A stretch of 46,546 nucleotides of DNA from IMG/VR virus record IMGVR_UViG_3300044816_000217, positions 1-46,546 of that record; one strand, 5' to 3'. The position numbers and the translations under genes were made by a program. Source of the DNA: a virus. Shown one piece after another: positions 25,357-33,530 of the stretch (the first letter of the stretch is position 1; each line of letters starts with the position of its first letter). Below the pieces are notes generated by a model that saw nothing but the letters and a program-made list of their open reading frames with translations, had not been told where the DNA came from and searched no databases.

Positions 25357-25704
25357 ATGCGACCTACCCACGAATTTAAGACCAGCGGCGGGCATACCAT
25401 CGTCCTCAACGACTACATCACCGGAGCTGAGAACTGGGCCATTCGCCAAATTTACATTGATGGACTGAAGAAGGACGAGACCTCTACCGCCTTGGAAGCA
25501 GAGAAGAAGGCATTCGAAATCGTCATCGTTTCAATCGACGACATCACTGACAATATTGCTGAGGCCGTGCTCGCGCTTCCACTTGCCGAATACAACGAGA
25601 TCGCAGCCGAAGTGACGCCCATCGTGGAGGGTAAAAAAAAATCAGAGAACTCCTCGCAACGTACATCACCGACGGACGGCTCACTGGCGAACTCATCATC
25701 CTAG
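25357..25704 (+). CDS. Tail assembly chaperone, G-like (zero-frame product)
   Basis: 115 aa. It begins RPTHEFKTSGGHTIVLNDYITGAENWAIRQIYI, the usual N-terminal beta-hairpin and helix of G-type chaperones. After the A9 run at 25633-25641 the zero-frame product continues for a 20-residue Ser/Thr-rich tail and stops at 25704. The abundant short product coats the tape measure before tube polymerisation. Confidence 0.8.
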   Translation: MRPTHEFKTSGGHTIVLNDYITGAENWAIRQIYIDGLKKDETSTALEAEKKAFEIVIVSIDDITDNIAEAVLALPLAEYNEIAAEVTPIVEGKKKSENSSQRTSPTDGSLANSSS

Positions 25705-25832
25705 AAATTTGCCGCCTCTACGGATGGACGTATCACGAGTACATGTCCCAGCCGCATTGGTTCACTGAGCTGGCGATTGAGAAGCTGATTGTCGACAACA
25801 AAAAGGCGAAGCCGACTGGCGGTGTACAATAA
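25357..25832 (+). CDS. Tail assembly chaperone GT-like fusion by -1 frameshift
   Basis: Predicted 158 aa: 95 zero-frame residues up to EGKKK, then a -1 slip on the A9 run (heptamer A-AAA-AAA) and 63 residues from 25641 to 25832 beginning IRELLATYITDGRL. The -1 segment reads LTGELIILEICRLYGWTYHEYMSQPHWFTELAIEKLIVDN, a good T-domain with no start codon of its own, located exactly between the G-like gene and the tape measure. This is the lambda gpG/gpGT arrangement. Confidence 0.85.
25633..25641 (+). other. Slippery A9 run for programmed -1 frameshift
   Basis: Nine adenines at 25633-25641 are read AAA AAA AAA in the zero frame and contain the canonical A-AAA-AAA heptamer. Transcriptional slippage is an alternative route to the same fusion. 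No strong downstream pseudoknot was identified by eye. Confidence 0.75.
25823..25830 (+). promoter_or_regulatory. -10-like motif (TGTACAAT) before the tape measure gene
   Basis: TACAAT (25825-25830) with TG directly upstream overlaps the GT stop codon and ends 8 nt before ATG 25839. Confidence 0.35.
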
Positions 25833-25838
25833 CCGTAT

Positions 25839-27479
25839 ATGGCTCTCTTTGGAGGCAACGACCAAGAACTTCGCGTAACGATCAAGGCGAAGGACGAAGC
25901 AAGTAAAGATATTGCCAAGGTTCAGACATCGATCGGTCGCTTGGCCGGAGGCGTCGCCGTCGGCACCATCGCCGTAGACGCGCTCCGCACGGGTTTTCGG
26001 TTCCTGTCAGGTGTAGTAACCGACTCCATTCGCGAATTCGAGCAGCAGAATCTAGCAGTTGCTCAGATGAACGCGACTTTGCGTTCCACCGGTTTCGCCG
26101 CCGGGCTGACTGCGCGCCAGCTAGTCGACCTAGCGGAAAAGCTCTCGGCAACGTCCCTGTATACGGATGACGCCGTTCTGTCGGCCCAGAACCTCCTCCT
26201 GACCTTCACGAACATCACCGGGGACACTTTCCCGCGCGCGACTGAAGCCGTCCTGAACATGAGCACGGCTCTCGGCCAGGACTTATCATCGAGCGCGATC
26301 CAACTCGGCAAGGCTCTCAACAATCCGATTGAGGGCGTATCAGCCCTTCAACGCGTTGGCGTTAATTTCAATAATTCCCAGCAAGAGATGATCGAGAAGA
26401 TGGTCAAGACCGGCCGGACCATCGACGCTCAAACCTTTATTCTGCAAGAGCTGGAGCGTGAGTTCGGGAACAGCGCCAAGAGTGCCTACGAGGCCGCCAG
26501 CTCGATCACACGGCTGCAAAAGAACGTCGGCGAACTGAAGGAGGATATCGGCTCCGGCCTCACTCCCGCGATCAATAACCTGTTCGGCGCGTTCGAAGCG
26601 GTCACGCGCGGAATGGGGCGAAACGTTGATGTTGGAAAGGTCACGTTCAGGACATTCGCCACCATCGGAGAGTTTGCGGCGAACACCGCCGCAGGCGTGC
26701 GCTTCCTAGCCGGCGAGATCGTTAAGCTCGGATCGTACGTCGTCCAAGTCGCAAGCGTGGTGGGAGTATTTGGCAAGGGCGCGCGACAGGGCTTCGCCAA
26801 CTTCCGGGAGGGAGTGCAGGAGGGAACCGACACGTTTGTAGATTTCGCGCTCACCCTTAAACAAAAGAACGAATCCGTTTTGAACACGTGGGGCGACCTA
26901 ACCAGTGAAGCGCGCGTCTTTGGCGCAGTAGGTCCAGCCGCGTATCAAGCAACTGGAAAGGAAGCAGAGGCCGCGGCTAAGAAGATGAACCAGACAAAAC
27001 AAGCCGTCGCTGAGACACGCCGGGAGATCGATAATTTCCGCAAGTCGCTGCAAGACGACACCACGACGCTTGCCACCGCCTTCGTAGAGCAGGAGCAGAA
27101 AGTCGAGGACATCCGAAAGCAACTTGCCGAGGAAGAAGCGAAGCCGCTTGCCGACCGCGACCGGAGGCGCGTTCTTGAGTTGCGCTCATCCCTTAATAGA
27201 GAGCACGAGGCCCTACAGCAAGCCCGCACCATCGAGGACCAGCTACCAACCCAGACTGTCGAGGCGCGCAGGCGTGCAGGGCTCACGGACTTCTCGCGCG
27301 AGGTCGAGGACATCATGGATCGGAGCATCGCAAAGCGCGATGACTTCCGTCAGCAGATCGTGCTCAACGTGAATTTCCATGACGCTGTAGCAGGCGACGA
27401 CGGTATTCGTCGTATCATCAATCAGGCAATGGCAGAGCTTAATAGACAGGCAACGCTCACGAGCGCCGCTGGCCGCTGA
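25839..27479 (+). CDS. Tail tape measure protein
   Basis: 546 aa, short for this class, predicting a tail of roughly 80 nm by the usual residue-to-length rule. The N-terminal ELRVTIKAKDEASKDIAKVQTSIGRLAGGVAVG, the TMP core SATSLYTDDAVLSAQNLLLTFTNITGDTFPRATEAVLNMSTALGQDLSSSAIQLGKALNNPIEGVSALQRVGV and the closing AGSSITRLQ-like helices are diagnostic. A long coiled coil (about 370-470) follows hydrophobic segments near 275-310 that may insert into the host membrane during DNA injection. Confidence 0.92.
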   Translation: MALFGGNDQELRVTIKAKDEASKDIAKVQTSIGRLAGGVAVGTIAVDALRTGFRFLSGVVTDSIREFEQQNLAVAQMNATLRSTGFAAGLTARQLVDLAEKLSATSLYTDDAVLSAQNLLLTFTNITGDTFPRATEAVLNMSTALGQDLSSSAIQLGKALNNPIEGVSALQRVGVNFNNSQQEMIEKMVKTGRTIDAQTFILQELEREFGNSAKSAYEAASSITRLQKNVGELKEDIGSGLTPAINNLFGAFEAVTRGMGRNVDVGKVTFRTFATIGEFAANTAAGVRFLAGEIVKLGSYVVQVASVVGVFGKGARQGFANFREGVQEGTDTFVDFALTLKQKNESVLNTWGDLTSEARVFGAVGPAAYQATGKEAEAAAKKMNQTKQAVAETRREIDNFRKSLQDDTTTLATAFVEQEQKVEDIRKQLAEEEAKPLADRDRRRVLELRSSLNREHEALQQARTIEDQLPTQTVEARRRAGLTDFSREVEDIMDRSIAKRDDFRQQIVLNVNFHDAVAGDDGIRRIINQAMAELNRQATLTSAAGR

Positions 27480-27485
27480 TATACT
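27477..27485 (+). promoter_or_regulatory. Extended -10 motif (TGATATACT)
   Basis: TG-A-TATACT overlaps the tape measure stop codon, and the hexamer ends exactly 6 nt before ATG 27492, with no Shine-Dalgarno site. Confidence 0.45.
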
Positions 27486-27491
27486 TCTCTT

Positions 27492-28796
27492 ATGACCGTC
27501 ATTTACGATGGAACGGAGCTGATCTCAGCAACGTATATGACACGCTTTGTAAAGCACGAAAGTGTTGCTGATCGAAGCCTCGTCACTCTGCCCCTTGCAC
27601 GCGACGATGGAGAAGTTCTTGTTGCGGAGCGCTATGGGCGCAAGCTGATCCGACTACAGGGGGTTATTCGCGGCGCATCGCAGTCGGCTCTCGAAACCGC
27701 TATCGACGCGTTCACAGAACTCTTTTCGAGGCCGGAAAAAAATCTCGATATAGATTGGGCTGGCGGCACCCGGCGCTTTGTCGCGACCTGTATCCGTCAC
27801 GATTTTGATCGGGATCACTACCACCTCAGTGTCGTCCCTTGGGCCGCTGACTTCGTCGTGCTCACAGGCGAAGGCACCGACACAACGACGACAAGCCCCG
27901 CCGAGGCGAACGGCGATCTCATTTCATTTAACGGAATCACCACGTTCGGCGAAACCTCATTTCCTCTTTTAGGAAGTAAGCCCCCCCGACCCATCATCTC
28001 GCTCGGCGGACTTTTTGGCCCGGCCGTGAAGGGCGTCGAATACAAGAACACTGACAATGACCAGCGGATCATTTCGACCTACCCCGGAGACTGGGGAATC
28101 GGCCGCACGGTGACTATCGACTGCCTGGCTAAGACCGTTCAGGGTGATGTCATCGACGGCGTCATTAAAGACATGCCCTTCTATGGCATCTTCCCGAGCT
28201 TCAAAATCGGCACCAACAACGTACAGATCACCCTTGGAGGCATCGTCAATCAGAAAAGCCATGACCAAAGCCTCACCGAACTGACACAGGAAGACAGTCT
28301 CTCGGCCTCGACGGCGTACCTCGCGCAGAGCTTCCAAGTGCCATATGCCGATTCGACGTTCCAAGGAGTGACAGTCGCCCTCCGAAAGATTGGAACCCCC
28401 GGCTCACTCACATGGCGGATTGAAACCGACAACGGGGGCAAGCCTTCAGGAACGCTCGTCAGCGCAGATGCCACCGCCACCGTAGCTGCCGCCTTGGTCA
28501 GCACCTCCCTCTCGTACAAAACGATGTATTCGACGAACGCCTGGGCGCTCGATTCGAATGCTACCTACTGGTTGGTCCTCAAAGCCGCCTCTGGTGACGG
28601 TTCGAACCGCTACGCGTGTGGATTTGTTACGCCCGGCCTCTACCCCCGAGGCCACGCGCGGAATTCCAGCGATTCTGGATCGACGTGGTCGGACTACACT
28701 CCCAAGACAGACCTCATGTTCCGCATCCTGTACGGCGGAATCCCCGCAAGCACGTCAATCGCTCACACCGTCTCTTACTACAAGACCTACCTGTAA
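27492..28796 (+). CDS. Distal tail (Dit-like) protein with C-terminal jelly-roll domain
   Basis: 434 aa. The N-terminal 250 residues (ISATYMTRFVKHESVADRSLVTLPLARDDGEVLVAERYGRKLIRLQGVI) match siphovirus distal tail proteins that form the baseplate ring. Residues about 265-425 (YLAQSFQVPYADSTFQGVTVALRKIGTPGSLTWRIETDNGGKPSGTLV...ATYWLVLKAASGD) are a beta-jelly-roll of the kind found in carbohydrate-binding modules and probably touch the host surface. It follows the tape measure gene as expected. Confidence 0.82.
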   Translation: MTVIYDGTELISATYMTRFVKHESVADRSLVTLPLARDDGEVLVAERYGRKLIRLQGVIRGASQSALETAIDAFTELFSRPEKNLDIDWAGGTRRFVATCIRHDFDRDHYHLSVVPWAADFVVLTGEGTDTTTTSPAEANGDLISFNGITTFGETSFPLLGSKPPRPIISLGGLFGPAVKGVEYKNTDNDQRIISTYPGDWGIGRTVTIDCLAKTVQGDVIDGVIKDMPFYGIFPSFKIGTNNVQITLGGIVNQKSHDQSLTELTQEDSLSASTAYLAQSFQVPYADSTFQGVTVALRKIGTPGSLTWRIETDNGGKPSGTLVSADATATVAAALVSTSLSYKTMYSTNAWALDSNATYWLVLKAASGDGSNRYACGFVTPGLYPRGHARNSSDSGSTWSDYTPKTDLMFRILYGGIPASTSIAHTVSYYKTYL

Positions 28797-28799
28797 TGT

Positions 28800-30002
28800 A
28801 TGGCGGTCACAAAGAAGCGCGTCTTCGCCCGTGTCAGTAGCACCCAAGGCGATCCAATCACGATCTGGTATCAAATCCAATTCCACGGCTTTTCGAAGCA
28901 GCTCAATGCCGGTCCTGGCGAGTGCGTCTTATCGTTGCCTCTGTCATTCGACTACGACGGACTGGACCTTAAAACTGGAAATGACGTCGAGATAAATGTT
29001 ATCGACGCGGACTCATCTACCCATGAATTCGACGGAGCCGGCACCCGCTTGATCTACAAGGGGTACATTTCTCTTGTAGAGCGTTCGGTCACAGGCCCAA
29101 AAGAGACAGTGCAGGTTCACCTTCTCGGCTACTACACCCAGCTTGCTCTTGATATCCTAAAATCCGGGTCTCAGACCACGCTTTACTCCCACGCAACCAC
29201 GGGACTGACCACCTCATCAGGCTCCCAAGCTGCGGCCGACATCGGCCTGTTGTTCCGCACCATCATCGATCGATACCGTGCCGAGACCGTTTCACCGAAG
29301 CTGTACTACAACGGCCAGAGCGATATCCCGAACACCGGAACGTCCGTCACCTACACTTTTCAGCGAAAGACATATCGCCAATCGCTCGACACGCTGAAGG
29401 CGCTCGCTCCTGAAGGCGTCTACTGGTACGCTGACGAACATGGCCGGATCACCTTTCAGGAAAAACCATCATCGCCGACCCACACCTTCGTCTTCGGCAA
29501 GCATTTCACTGCCGTTCGAATCGAACAGAGCATAGAGAAGCTCCGCAACGTCCTGCTGCTGTGGGACGGCGCCTCTCTCCACAAGCAATATAAAGATGAC
29601 CTATCGATCGCTACCTACGGCCGGCGCGCGGAAGCTCTGAACGACTACGGCATCGCCGACAGCGACGCCGCCGACGAGATGGGCGCGAAGTTCCTTGCGG
29701 AAAACAAGGAGCCCGAGACGAAGGTCATTTGTACGATCCTCGACAATGCCGATGGCGTGAAGGGCTATGACATCGAGAACATCCAGCCGGGCGACACGTG
29801 CTCCTTCGTTGGATTCAGCTCGACCCTGACCGACATGTTCCGCGACAACATGCTCATCACGCGTGTCGCCTATAAACTCGATGCAGTAGAGATCGAAGTC
29901 GAACTCGGAAAGAGCGGATTGTTCGACGTGCAGGCGCGACAGAGCCGCGAGATCAGCGACATTGGAAACGGTGGATTGGGAGTACCTGCAACGTATTCGT
30001 AG
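28800..30002 (+). CDS. Baseplate hub / tail-associated protein
   Basis: 400 aa. The order Dit then this gene, plus GYISLVERSVTGPKETVQVHLLGYYTQLALDIL, KTYRQSLDTLKALAPEGVYWYADEHGRITFQ and the C-terminal IENIQPGDTCSFVGFSS...ITRVAYKLDAVEIEVELG, indicate a gp27-like hub fold of siphovirus Tal proteins. It lacks the C-terminal peptidase extension seen in some relatives. Its start is ATG 28800, overlapping an upstream TAATG pattern. Confidence 0.75.
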   Translation: MAVTKKRVFARVSSTQGDPITIWYQIQFHGFSKQLNAGPGECVLSLPLSFDYDGLDLKTGNDVEINVIDADSSTHEFDGAGTRLIYKGYISLVERSVTGPKETVQVHLLGYYTQLALDILKSGSQTTLYSHATTGLTTSSGSQAAADIGLLFRTIIDRYRAETVSPKLYYNGQSDIPNTGTSVTYTFQRKTYRQSLDTLKALAPEGVYWYADEHGRITFQEKPSSPTHTFVFGKHFTAVRIEQSIEKLRNVLLLWDGASLHKQYKDDLSIATYGRRAEALNDYGIADSDAADEMGAKFLAENKEPETKVICTILDNADGVKGYDIENIQPGDTCSFVGFSSTLTDMFRDNMLITRVAYKLDAVEIEVELGKSGLFDVQARQSREISDIGNGGLGVPATYS

Positions 30003-30020
30003 GTTATTATTGAGCGACAT

Positions 30021-30284
30021 ATGGCCGAACGATATTCGAACCGAGAGATTGATGCGCTCGCCACAAAACTCGGCGACAAGATCGATAACTTCAAAAATGT
30101 CCTTGAGTTGAAGATGAGTGATAACCACAAAGCGGCGGCCGATTCACTGTCTCGCATTGAAATGCAAGTCGGCTACACGAACGGCAAGGTGAAAAAGATC
30201 ACGCTCGCCCTCGTTTTATTGGGCGGCGTTTGCATCGGCCTCGGCTTTCAACAGGTCAGCCCATTTTTGGGCTTAATCTTATAA
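30021..30284 (+). CDS. XhlA-like membrane protein, holin accessory
   Basis: 87 aa. An amphipathic coiled coil (about 8-55; EIDALATKLGDKIDNFKNVLELKMSDNHKAAADSLSRIE) is followed by one transmembrane helix (ITLALVLLGGVCIGLGFQQV). This is the architecture of haemolysin XhlA-type phage lysis proteins. It lies directly ahead of the endolysin. Confidence 0.65.
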   Translation: MAERYSNREIDALATKLGDKIDNFKNVLELKMSDNHKAAADSLSRIEMQVGYTNGKVKKITLALVLLGGVCIGLGFQQVSPFLGLIL

Positions 30285-30308
30285 GCCGGGTGCTAGACTG
30301 AAAGGCGT

Positions 30309-30989
30309 ATGAACCACCTGCCGGTTAAGACCTACAAGCACGCCCTCTACCCAAACGGCAGCGTTACGCAGTGGTTCGGCGTGAATGCAGCGCTTTACGG
30401 TAAGGCTGTCTGCTACCCGGACGCATCCATGCCTACAAAGAAATACTGCCTCTCCGGCCACAACGGCATCGACATCGTGGCTCCTTGGGGAACGCCAATG
30501 TACGCCGTGGAGGACGGCATTATCACCGACGTGTCGCACTCGACCACTGGATACGGTAAATCCCTGAAGATCATGTCGGACGCTGGGGAGGTCGTGAACG
30601 AGTGGGTCTTCGGCCACTGCTCTGAGATTTTTGTAAAGAACGGCCAGACCGTCACAGCGGGGCAGCTCGTCGCGAATATGGGCAACACGGGATTCGTCGT
30701 ATCCGGGGCTACACCGTACTGGAAATACAATCCCTATGCCGGAACCCACCTCCACCTCGGAAAGCGCGTGTGGCGCAAGGTAGACACCAATTACACGATG
30801 GTGCTGAAGGGCCAGCCTCTCGCCATGGTCGACTACTACAACGGCTTCTACGGGTACGTCGACTTCTCGGCCGAGCTGGGCGCGCTCGTTGGCCTTGTCG
30901 ACACAATGGACGTAGCCGCCAAACGGCTCACCCTCAACTCTCTCTACAATCAGCTCGCGGCCGTCATCAAGCAGCAGCGTTCCTCCTGA
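30309..30989 (+). CDS. M23-type metallopeptidase endolysin
   Basis: 226 aa. The LytM/M23 zinc site is visible: H51 and D55 in SGHNGIDIVAPWGTP, H103 in WVFGHC and H147-L-H149 in GTHLHLG. WGTPMYAVEDGIITDVSHSTTGYGKSLKIMSDAG is the diagnostic strand-turn region. There is no signal peptide, so holin-dependent release is expected. The C-terminal 55 residues are helical and may bind the wall. GAAAGG precedes the ATG weakly. Confidence 0.88.
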   Translation: MNHLPVKTYKHALYPNGSVTQWFGVNAALYGKAVCYPDASMPTKKYCLSGHNGIDIVAPWGTPMYAVEDGIITDVSHSTTGYGKSLKIMSDAGEVVNEWVFGHCSEIFVKNGQTVTAGQLVANMGNTGFVVSGATPYWKYNPYAGTHLHLGKRVWRKVDTNYTMVLKGQPLAMVDYYNGFYGYVDFSAELGALVGLVDTMDVAAKRLTLNSLYNQLAAVIKQQRSS

Positions 30990-31040
30990 CGCCCTCCCTC
31001 GCAGCCCTCTCGACCGGGGCTTTCGACACGAGCGAGGGCG
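30990..31040 (+). other. Long stem-loop between endolysin and holin
   Basis: CGCCCTCCCTCG (30990-31001) pairs with CGAGCGAGGGCG (31029-31040) at 11 of 12 positions, and AGCCC/GGGCT nest inside. With no U-run, it may separate endolysin and holin expression. Confidence 0.55.
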
Positions 31041-31076
31041 GCGGGCAGAACCGCTTTATCAACTAACAACCTTTCT

Positions 31077-31304
31077 ATGGAATGGATACTTGGAGTAATC
31101 GTTTCGCTGTTCGTCGAATGGGCGAAGCGCACGTTCGGGACCGACGTCTTCGGCACCTACATCGTGGTTCTCGTCTTGTCGTTCGTAGCAGCGGTAACCT
31201 ACGTGTACCTGAAAGACACCGCGCTCTGGCCCGTGCTCGTGCAAATCGTGACTGTGGCAGGATCGTTCTATGCGTTCGTCCTTGCCCGTTTTAAAGACGA
31301 ATAA
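31077..31304 (+). CDS. Probable holin
   Basis: 75 aa. Two or three membrane segments (EWILGVIVSLFVEWA; TYIVVLVLSFVAAVTYVYL; PVLVQIVTVAGSFYAFVL), with a charged C-terminus RFKDE. Size, topology and position after the endolysin match small phage holins. It has no Shine-Dalgarno site; the start follows TTTCT. A terminator follows the gene. Confidence 0.75.
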   Translation: MEWILGVIVSLFVEWAKRTFGTDVFGTYIVVLVLSFVAAVTYVYLKDTALWPVLVQIVTVAGSFYAFVLARFKDE

Positions 31305-31326
31305 ACCGCCGCTCATAACGACATCT

Positions 31327-31357
31327 AAGAGCCCCCTCCAGTGGGGCTCTTGTTGTG
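31327..31357 (+). terminator. Late-operon terminator
   Basis: AAGAGCCCC (31327-31335) pairs perfectly with GGGGCTCTT (31343-31351), followed by GTTGT. It closes the morphogenesis-lysis operon. Confidence 0.8.
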
Positions 31358-31383
31358 GTAGATAGCCCGAGGAGGAGAAGCCG

Positions 31384-31962
31384 ATGTCAGACGAAGAGAA
31401 ACTTCCGTTCAAGATCAAGTTTGTTAAACCGGGCGACAAATTGAAGCGTCAGCCCCCAAGGAACACGGGCACGTTTCAGCACGACATGAGCCAATTCTAT
31501 GTTCTGAAGTCCCTGTTCGAGGACATTTTTGACCACACCGTTTACATGGACTTGAAAGAAAACTCGACCATTTCCGACTGGCGCAAGCACACAAAGCGGC
31601 TCCTGGACGCCATAGCAGTCTCGATAAAAAGCACCGTGAAGATCGCCGACCAAAATTGGCGCGATCAGATGGCTGAGATCATCGCAGAAGGAAAGGAACG
31701 AATCGGAGAGACCCAAACGCCGGAGGATATGTTCGCTTGCCTCTCAGCCACGCTTACTCGCATTGTCTTCCTTCAAATCGGCTTCATACCAACGCGCGGA
31801 CGTAAAAATAAGCCGACGCCGCTCGCTTCCTATTATTGGACCCTCAATAGCTTCAGAAGCGTCCAATACGTTCAGGACGATGAGCAGCGAGCCAAACTCG
31901 ACGAATATCTTGCCGTCCTTGCGTCCCGGCGCCGACCGCTTGAAAACGAAAACCCCGCATGA
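31384..31962 (+). CDS. Hypothetical accessory protein
   Basis: 192 aa, helical and charged (DEEKLPFKIKFVKPGDKLKRQ at the start; FQIGFIPTRGRKNKPTP in the middle). GAGGAGGAG at 31370-31378 gives a strong Shine-Dalgarno site, unlike the lysis genes just before it. It stands alone between terminators, so it is probably a moron. Family is not recognised. Confidence 0.65.
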   Translation: MSDEEKLPFKIKFVKPGDKLKRQPPRNTGTFQHDMSQFYVLKSLFEDIFDHTVYMDLKENSTISDWRKHTKRLLDAIAVSIKSTVKIADQNWRDQMAEIIAEGKERIGETQTPEDMFACLSATLTRIVFLQIGFIPTRGRKNKPTPLASYYWTLNSFRSVQYVQDDEQRAKLDEYLAVLASRRRPLENENPA

Positions 31963-31976
31963 AGCGGGGTTTCGTT
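31947..31976 (+). terminator. Intrinsic terminator overlapping a stop codon
   Basis: AACCCCGC (31951-31958) pairs with GCGGGGTT (31964-31971), flanked by CGAA/TTCG and followed by TTCGTTT. The stop of the preceding gene is in the loop. Confidence 0.85.
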
Positions 31977-32072
31977 TGAGCCAGGCATTGCGCGGACCCT
32001 GTTGGAGACGTTCCTGATGCAATCTTCGTAAAAAATATGGGAAGCGTATCCGCGTAGGAGCGTCGGTGGGGC

Positions 32073-32102
32073 TTGCCCTTGCCGGTCCTGACCTACTACA
32101 AT
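32073..32102 (+). promoter_or_regulatory. Sigma70-type promoter
   Basis: TTGCCC (32073-32078) and TACAAT (32097-32102) are separated by 18 nt. The predicted mRNA has a normal leader of about 18 nt before ATG 32128, with GGAGAGG as ribosome-binding site. It contrasts with the leaderless-looking starts in the phage core. Confidence 0.55.
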
Positions 32103-32127
32103 TTTAGCACCAATTTGGAGAGGCAAA

Positions 32128-32541
32128 ATGGCGGACATAAACCCTGAGATCACCGAGGGACTTAAACGGCCTGACGGCGTGGACTGGTTCTTTGAGCAGT
32201 TCATGGTCAGGGCGGGAGCGCTCGAAGACCTCAAGGGTGAGAACGGCGCTCGGACATTCTTTGAAGTCTTGCGGATAGCGAAAGACCACGACGCACCAGA
32301 CCTCAGCGCCATCAAACGCCGCCTCATCCCCTTCCTCTCACCCGAGCAAAAGACGATAGCCGTCAAGCAAGACCTCGCAGGATATTTCGAGAGCGATCAA
32401 TTTCAGAAGGACATGAGCGCCCCCGCTCCATACGTTCAAAAGCCGGGAGAACCCTTCAACGCTTTCAGATACTTCGCTAGCTCATCAACTGAACTTCCCC
32501 CTAAACCCGAACCTGAGAAGCCGTGGTGGAAGATATGGTAG
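32128..32541 (+). CDS. Hypothetical accessory protein
   Basis: 137 aa. A helical N-terminal part (DWFFEQFMVRAGALEDLKGENGARTFFEVLRIAKDHDAPDLSAIKRRL) is followed by a proline-rich tail ending WWKIW. Strong GGAGAGG before the ATG. It overlaps the next gene, so the two are probably a functional pair. No family is recognised, and there is no basis for calling a toxin-antitoxin system. Confidence 0.6.
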   Translation: MADINPEITEGLKRPDGVDWFFEQFMVRAGALEDLKGENGARTFFEVLRIAKDHDAPDLSAIKRRLIPFLSPEQKTIAVKQDLAGYFESDQFQKDMSAPAPYVQKPGEPFNAFRYFASSSTELPPKPEPEKPWWKIW

Positions 32542-32918
32542 CCCGCCTCCGCACCGTTCCTGCCGTCTCCGAACAGCTCATCGTCGATACAGCGCAGCTC
32601 CACGCCGCAAATCCCGGACAGGACATGACCGTCCTCATGGTCACAAGGCTATCCGGCAAGTACGAGCCGGACGATATCCTGCACGCCAACTTCCGAATGA
32701 TCGCCCTTGCAAACTTTCTTTCTAAGAACAAGGGCGAACCGTGGATGTTTAAGCCACCCGGAGAGAGCTACACAATGGTCAACGAAGCGCTTTACCGAGC
32801 CGCCGCCGCTACACCACTCTCCTATGCTCCCGACACCAAAATGGCCAACATCCATTTCGATGAGAAAAAGCTAATGGAAGCCGCGCTCTCTAAATCTGAC
32901 ATGGATGGAAATGCATGA
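32535..32918 (+). CDS. Hypothetical accessory protein, second gene of pair
   Basis: 127 aa from the ATG at 32535, which overlaps the previous stop by 7 nt; GTGs at 32523 and 32526 are alternatives. Helical (QLIVDTAQLHAANPGQDMTVLMVTRLSGKYEPDDILHANFRMIALANFLSKN). The family is not recognised. It is co-transcribed with the 137-aa protein. Confidence 0.6.
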   Translation: MVARLRTVPAVSEQLIVDTAQLHAANPGQDMTVLMVTRLSGKYEPDDILHANFRMIALANFLSKNKGEPWMFKPPGESYTMVNEALYRAAAATPLSYAPDTKMANIHFDEKKLMEAALSKSDMDGNA

Positions 32919-33228
32919 CGGGCAACCCTTAGATCGGCAGGGGTGAAGGTCAACTATGTGGACAGAGTGTTGGTGAAGCCGGGCCGACCCCTTTGAAAAT
33001 CGGCTGTGAGTGCTTCTTGAAACACACAGAGACCTAGATCAGAGGGCTGGGAGAGGCCCGTGCTCTTTTTCCCAGCTTTCGCATCTATACCCCTGTGTGC
33101 CTTGTGATGATTGATTTTGCGGCGGGTGCGGTTTCGTTGGCCAAGCTAACGCTCGAGAATTTTGTCCGACGAGCGGAGCCTTGTTTCTCGGTTAAGACCG
33201 TTGTTACCCCGATGACTGAATCGCACAT
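32919..33228 (+). other. Gene-free structured stretch
   Basis: No convincing gene. Competing short stems are visible: AGGGGT/ACCCCT and GCCGA/TCGGC share bases near 32990, and GCTGGGA (33046-33052) pairs with TCCCAGC around a short CTCTTTTT loop. A small RNA or 3' UTR is possible. A -10-like TATG start (33229) exists but the ORF behind it is unconvincing. Confidence 0.35.
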
Positions 33229-33353
33229 ATGTCCCGGGCCTTAAACCCACCACACAACCAACCATCTCTTTTAGGAGAGGCATTGTTTTACGCGTACGCC
33301 CCTGACAACCGCTTTTTCTCTGTCGAAGATCAATGCATGCAAAAACGAAAACA

Positions 33354-33379
33354 GCCGCCTCAATTAAGAGACGGCCTTT
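33354..33379 (+). terminator. Terminator-like hairpin
   Basis: GCCG-CTC (33354-33361) pairs with GAG-CGGC (33368-33375) with one mismatch, loop AATTAA, followed by CTTTCC. It could end transcription from either side. Confidence 0.45.
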
Positions 33380-33384
33380 CCGGC

Positions 33385-33473
33385 AGAGTGAATGCTTGGT
33401 ACGCGCGCTCTTCAGTTTTTACTGAACGGGGATTGCTCCCACGCACGCACACTAAGCATTCTACATTCACTCT
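33385..33473 (+). repeat. Imperfect long inverted repeat, possible structured RNA
   Basis: AGAGTGAATG (33385-33394) pairs with CATTCACTCT (33464-33473), while AATGCTT (33391-33397) can pair with AAGCATT (33454-33460). A TTCAGT/ACTGAA hairpin lies inside. The 33229-33530 stretch otherwise contains no supported gene. Confidence 0.5.
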
Positions 33474-33530
33474 TTGCATACGCACAATGTACCACGTCCC
33501 ATGAGGCGCGGATGAAGATGGTGGGGATAT

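Noticed and set aside
33229-33504. Plus-strand ORF of 91 codons
   Set aside because: It runs through a terminator-like hairpin and a long inverted repeat, has no ribosome-binding site and shows no domain-like pattern.
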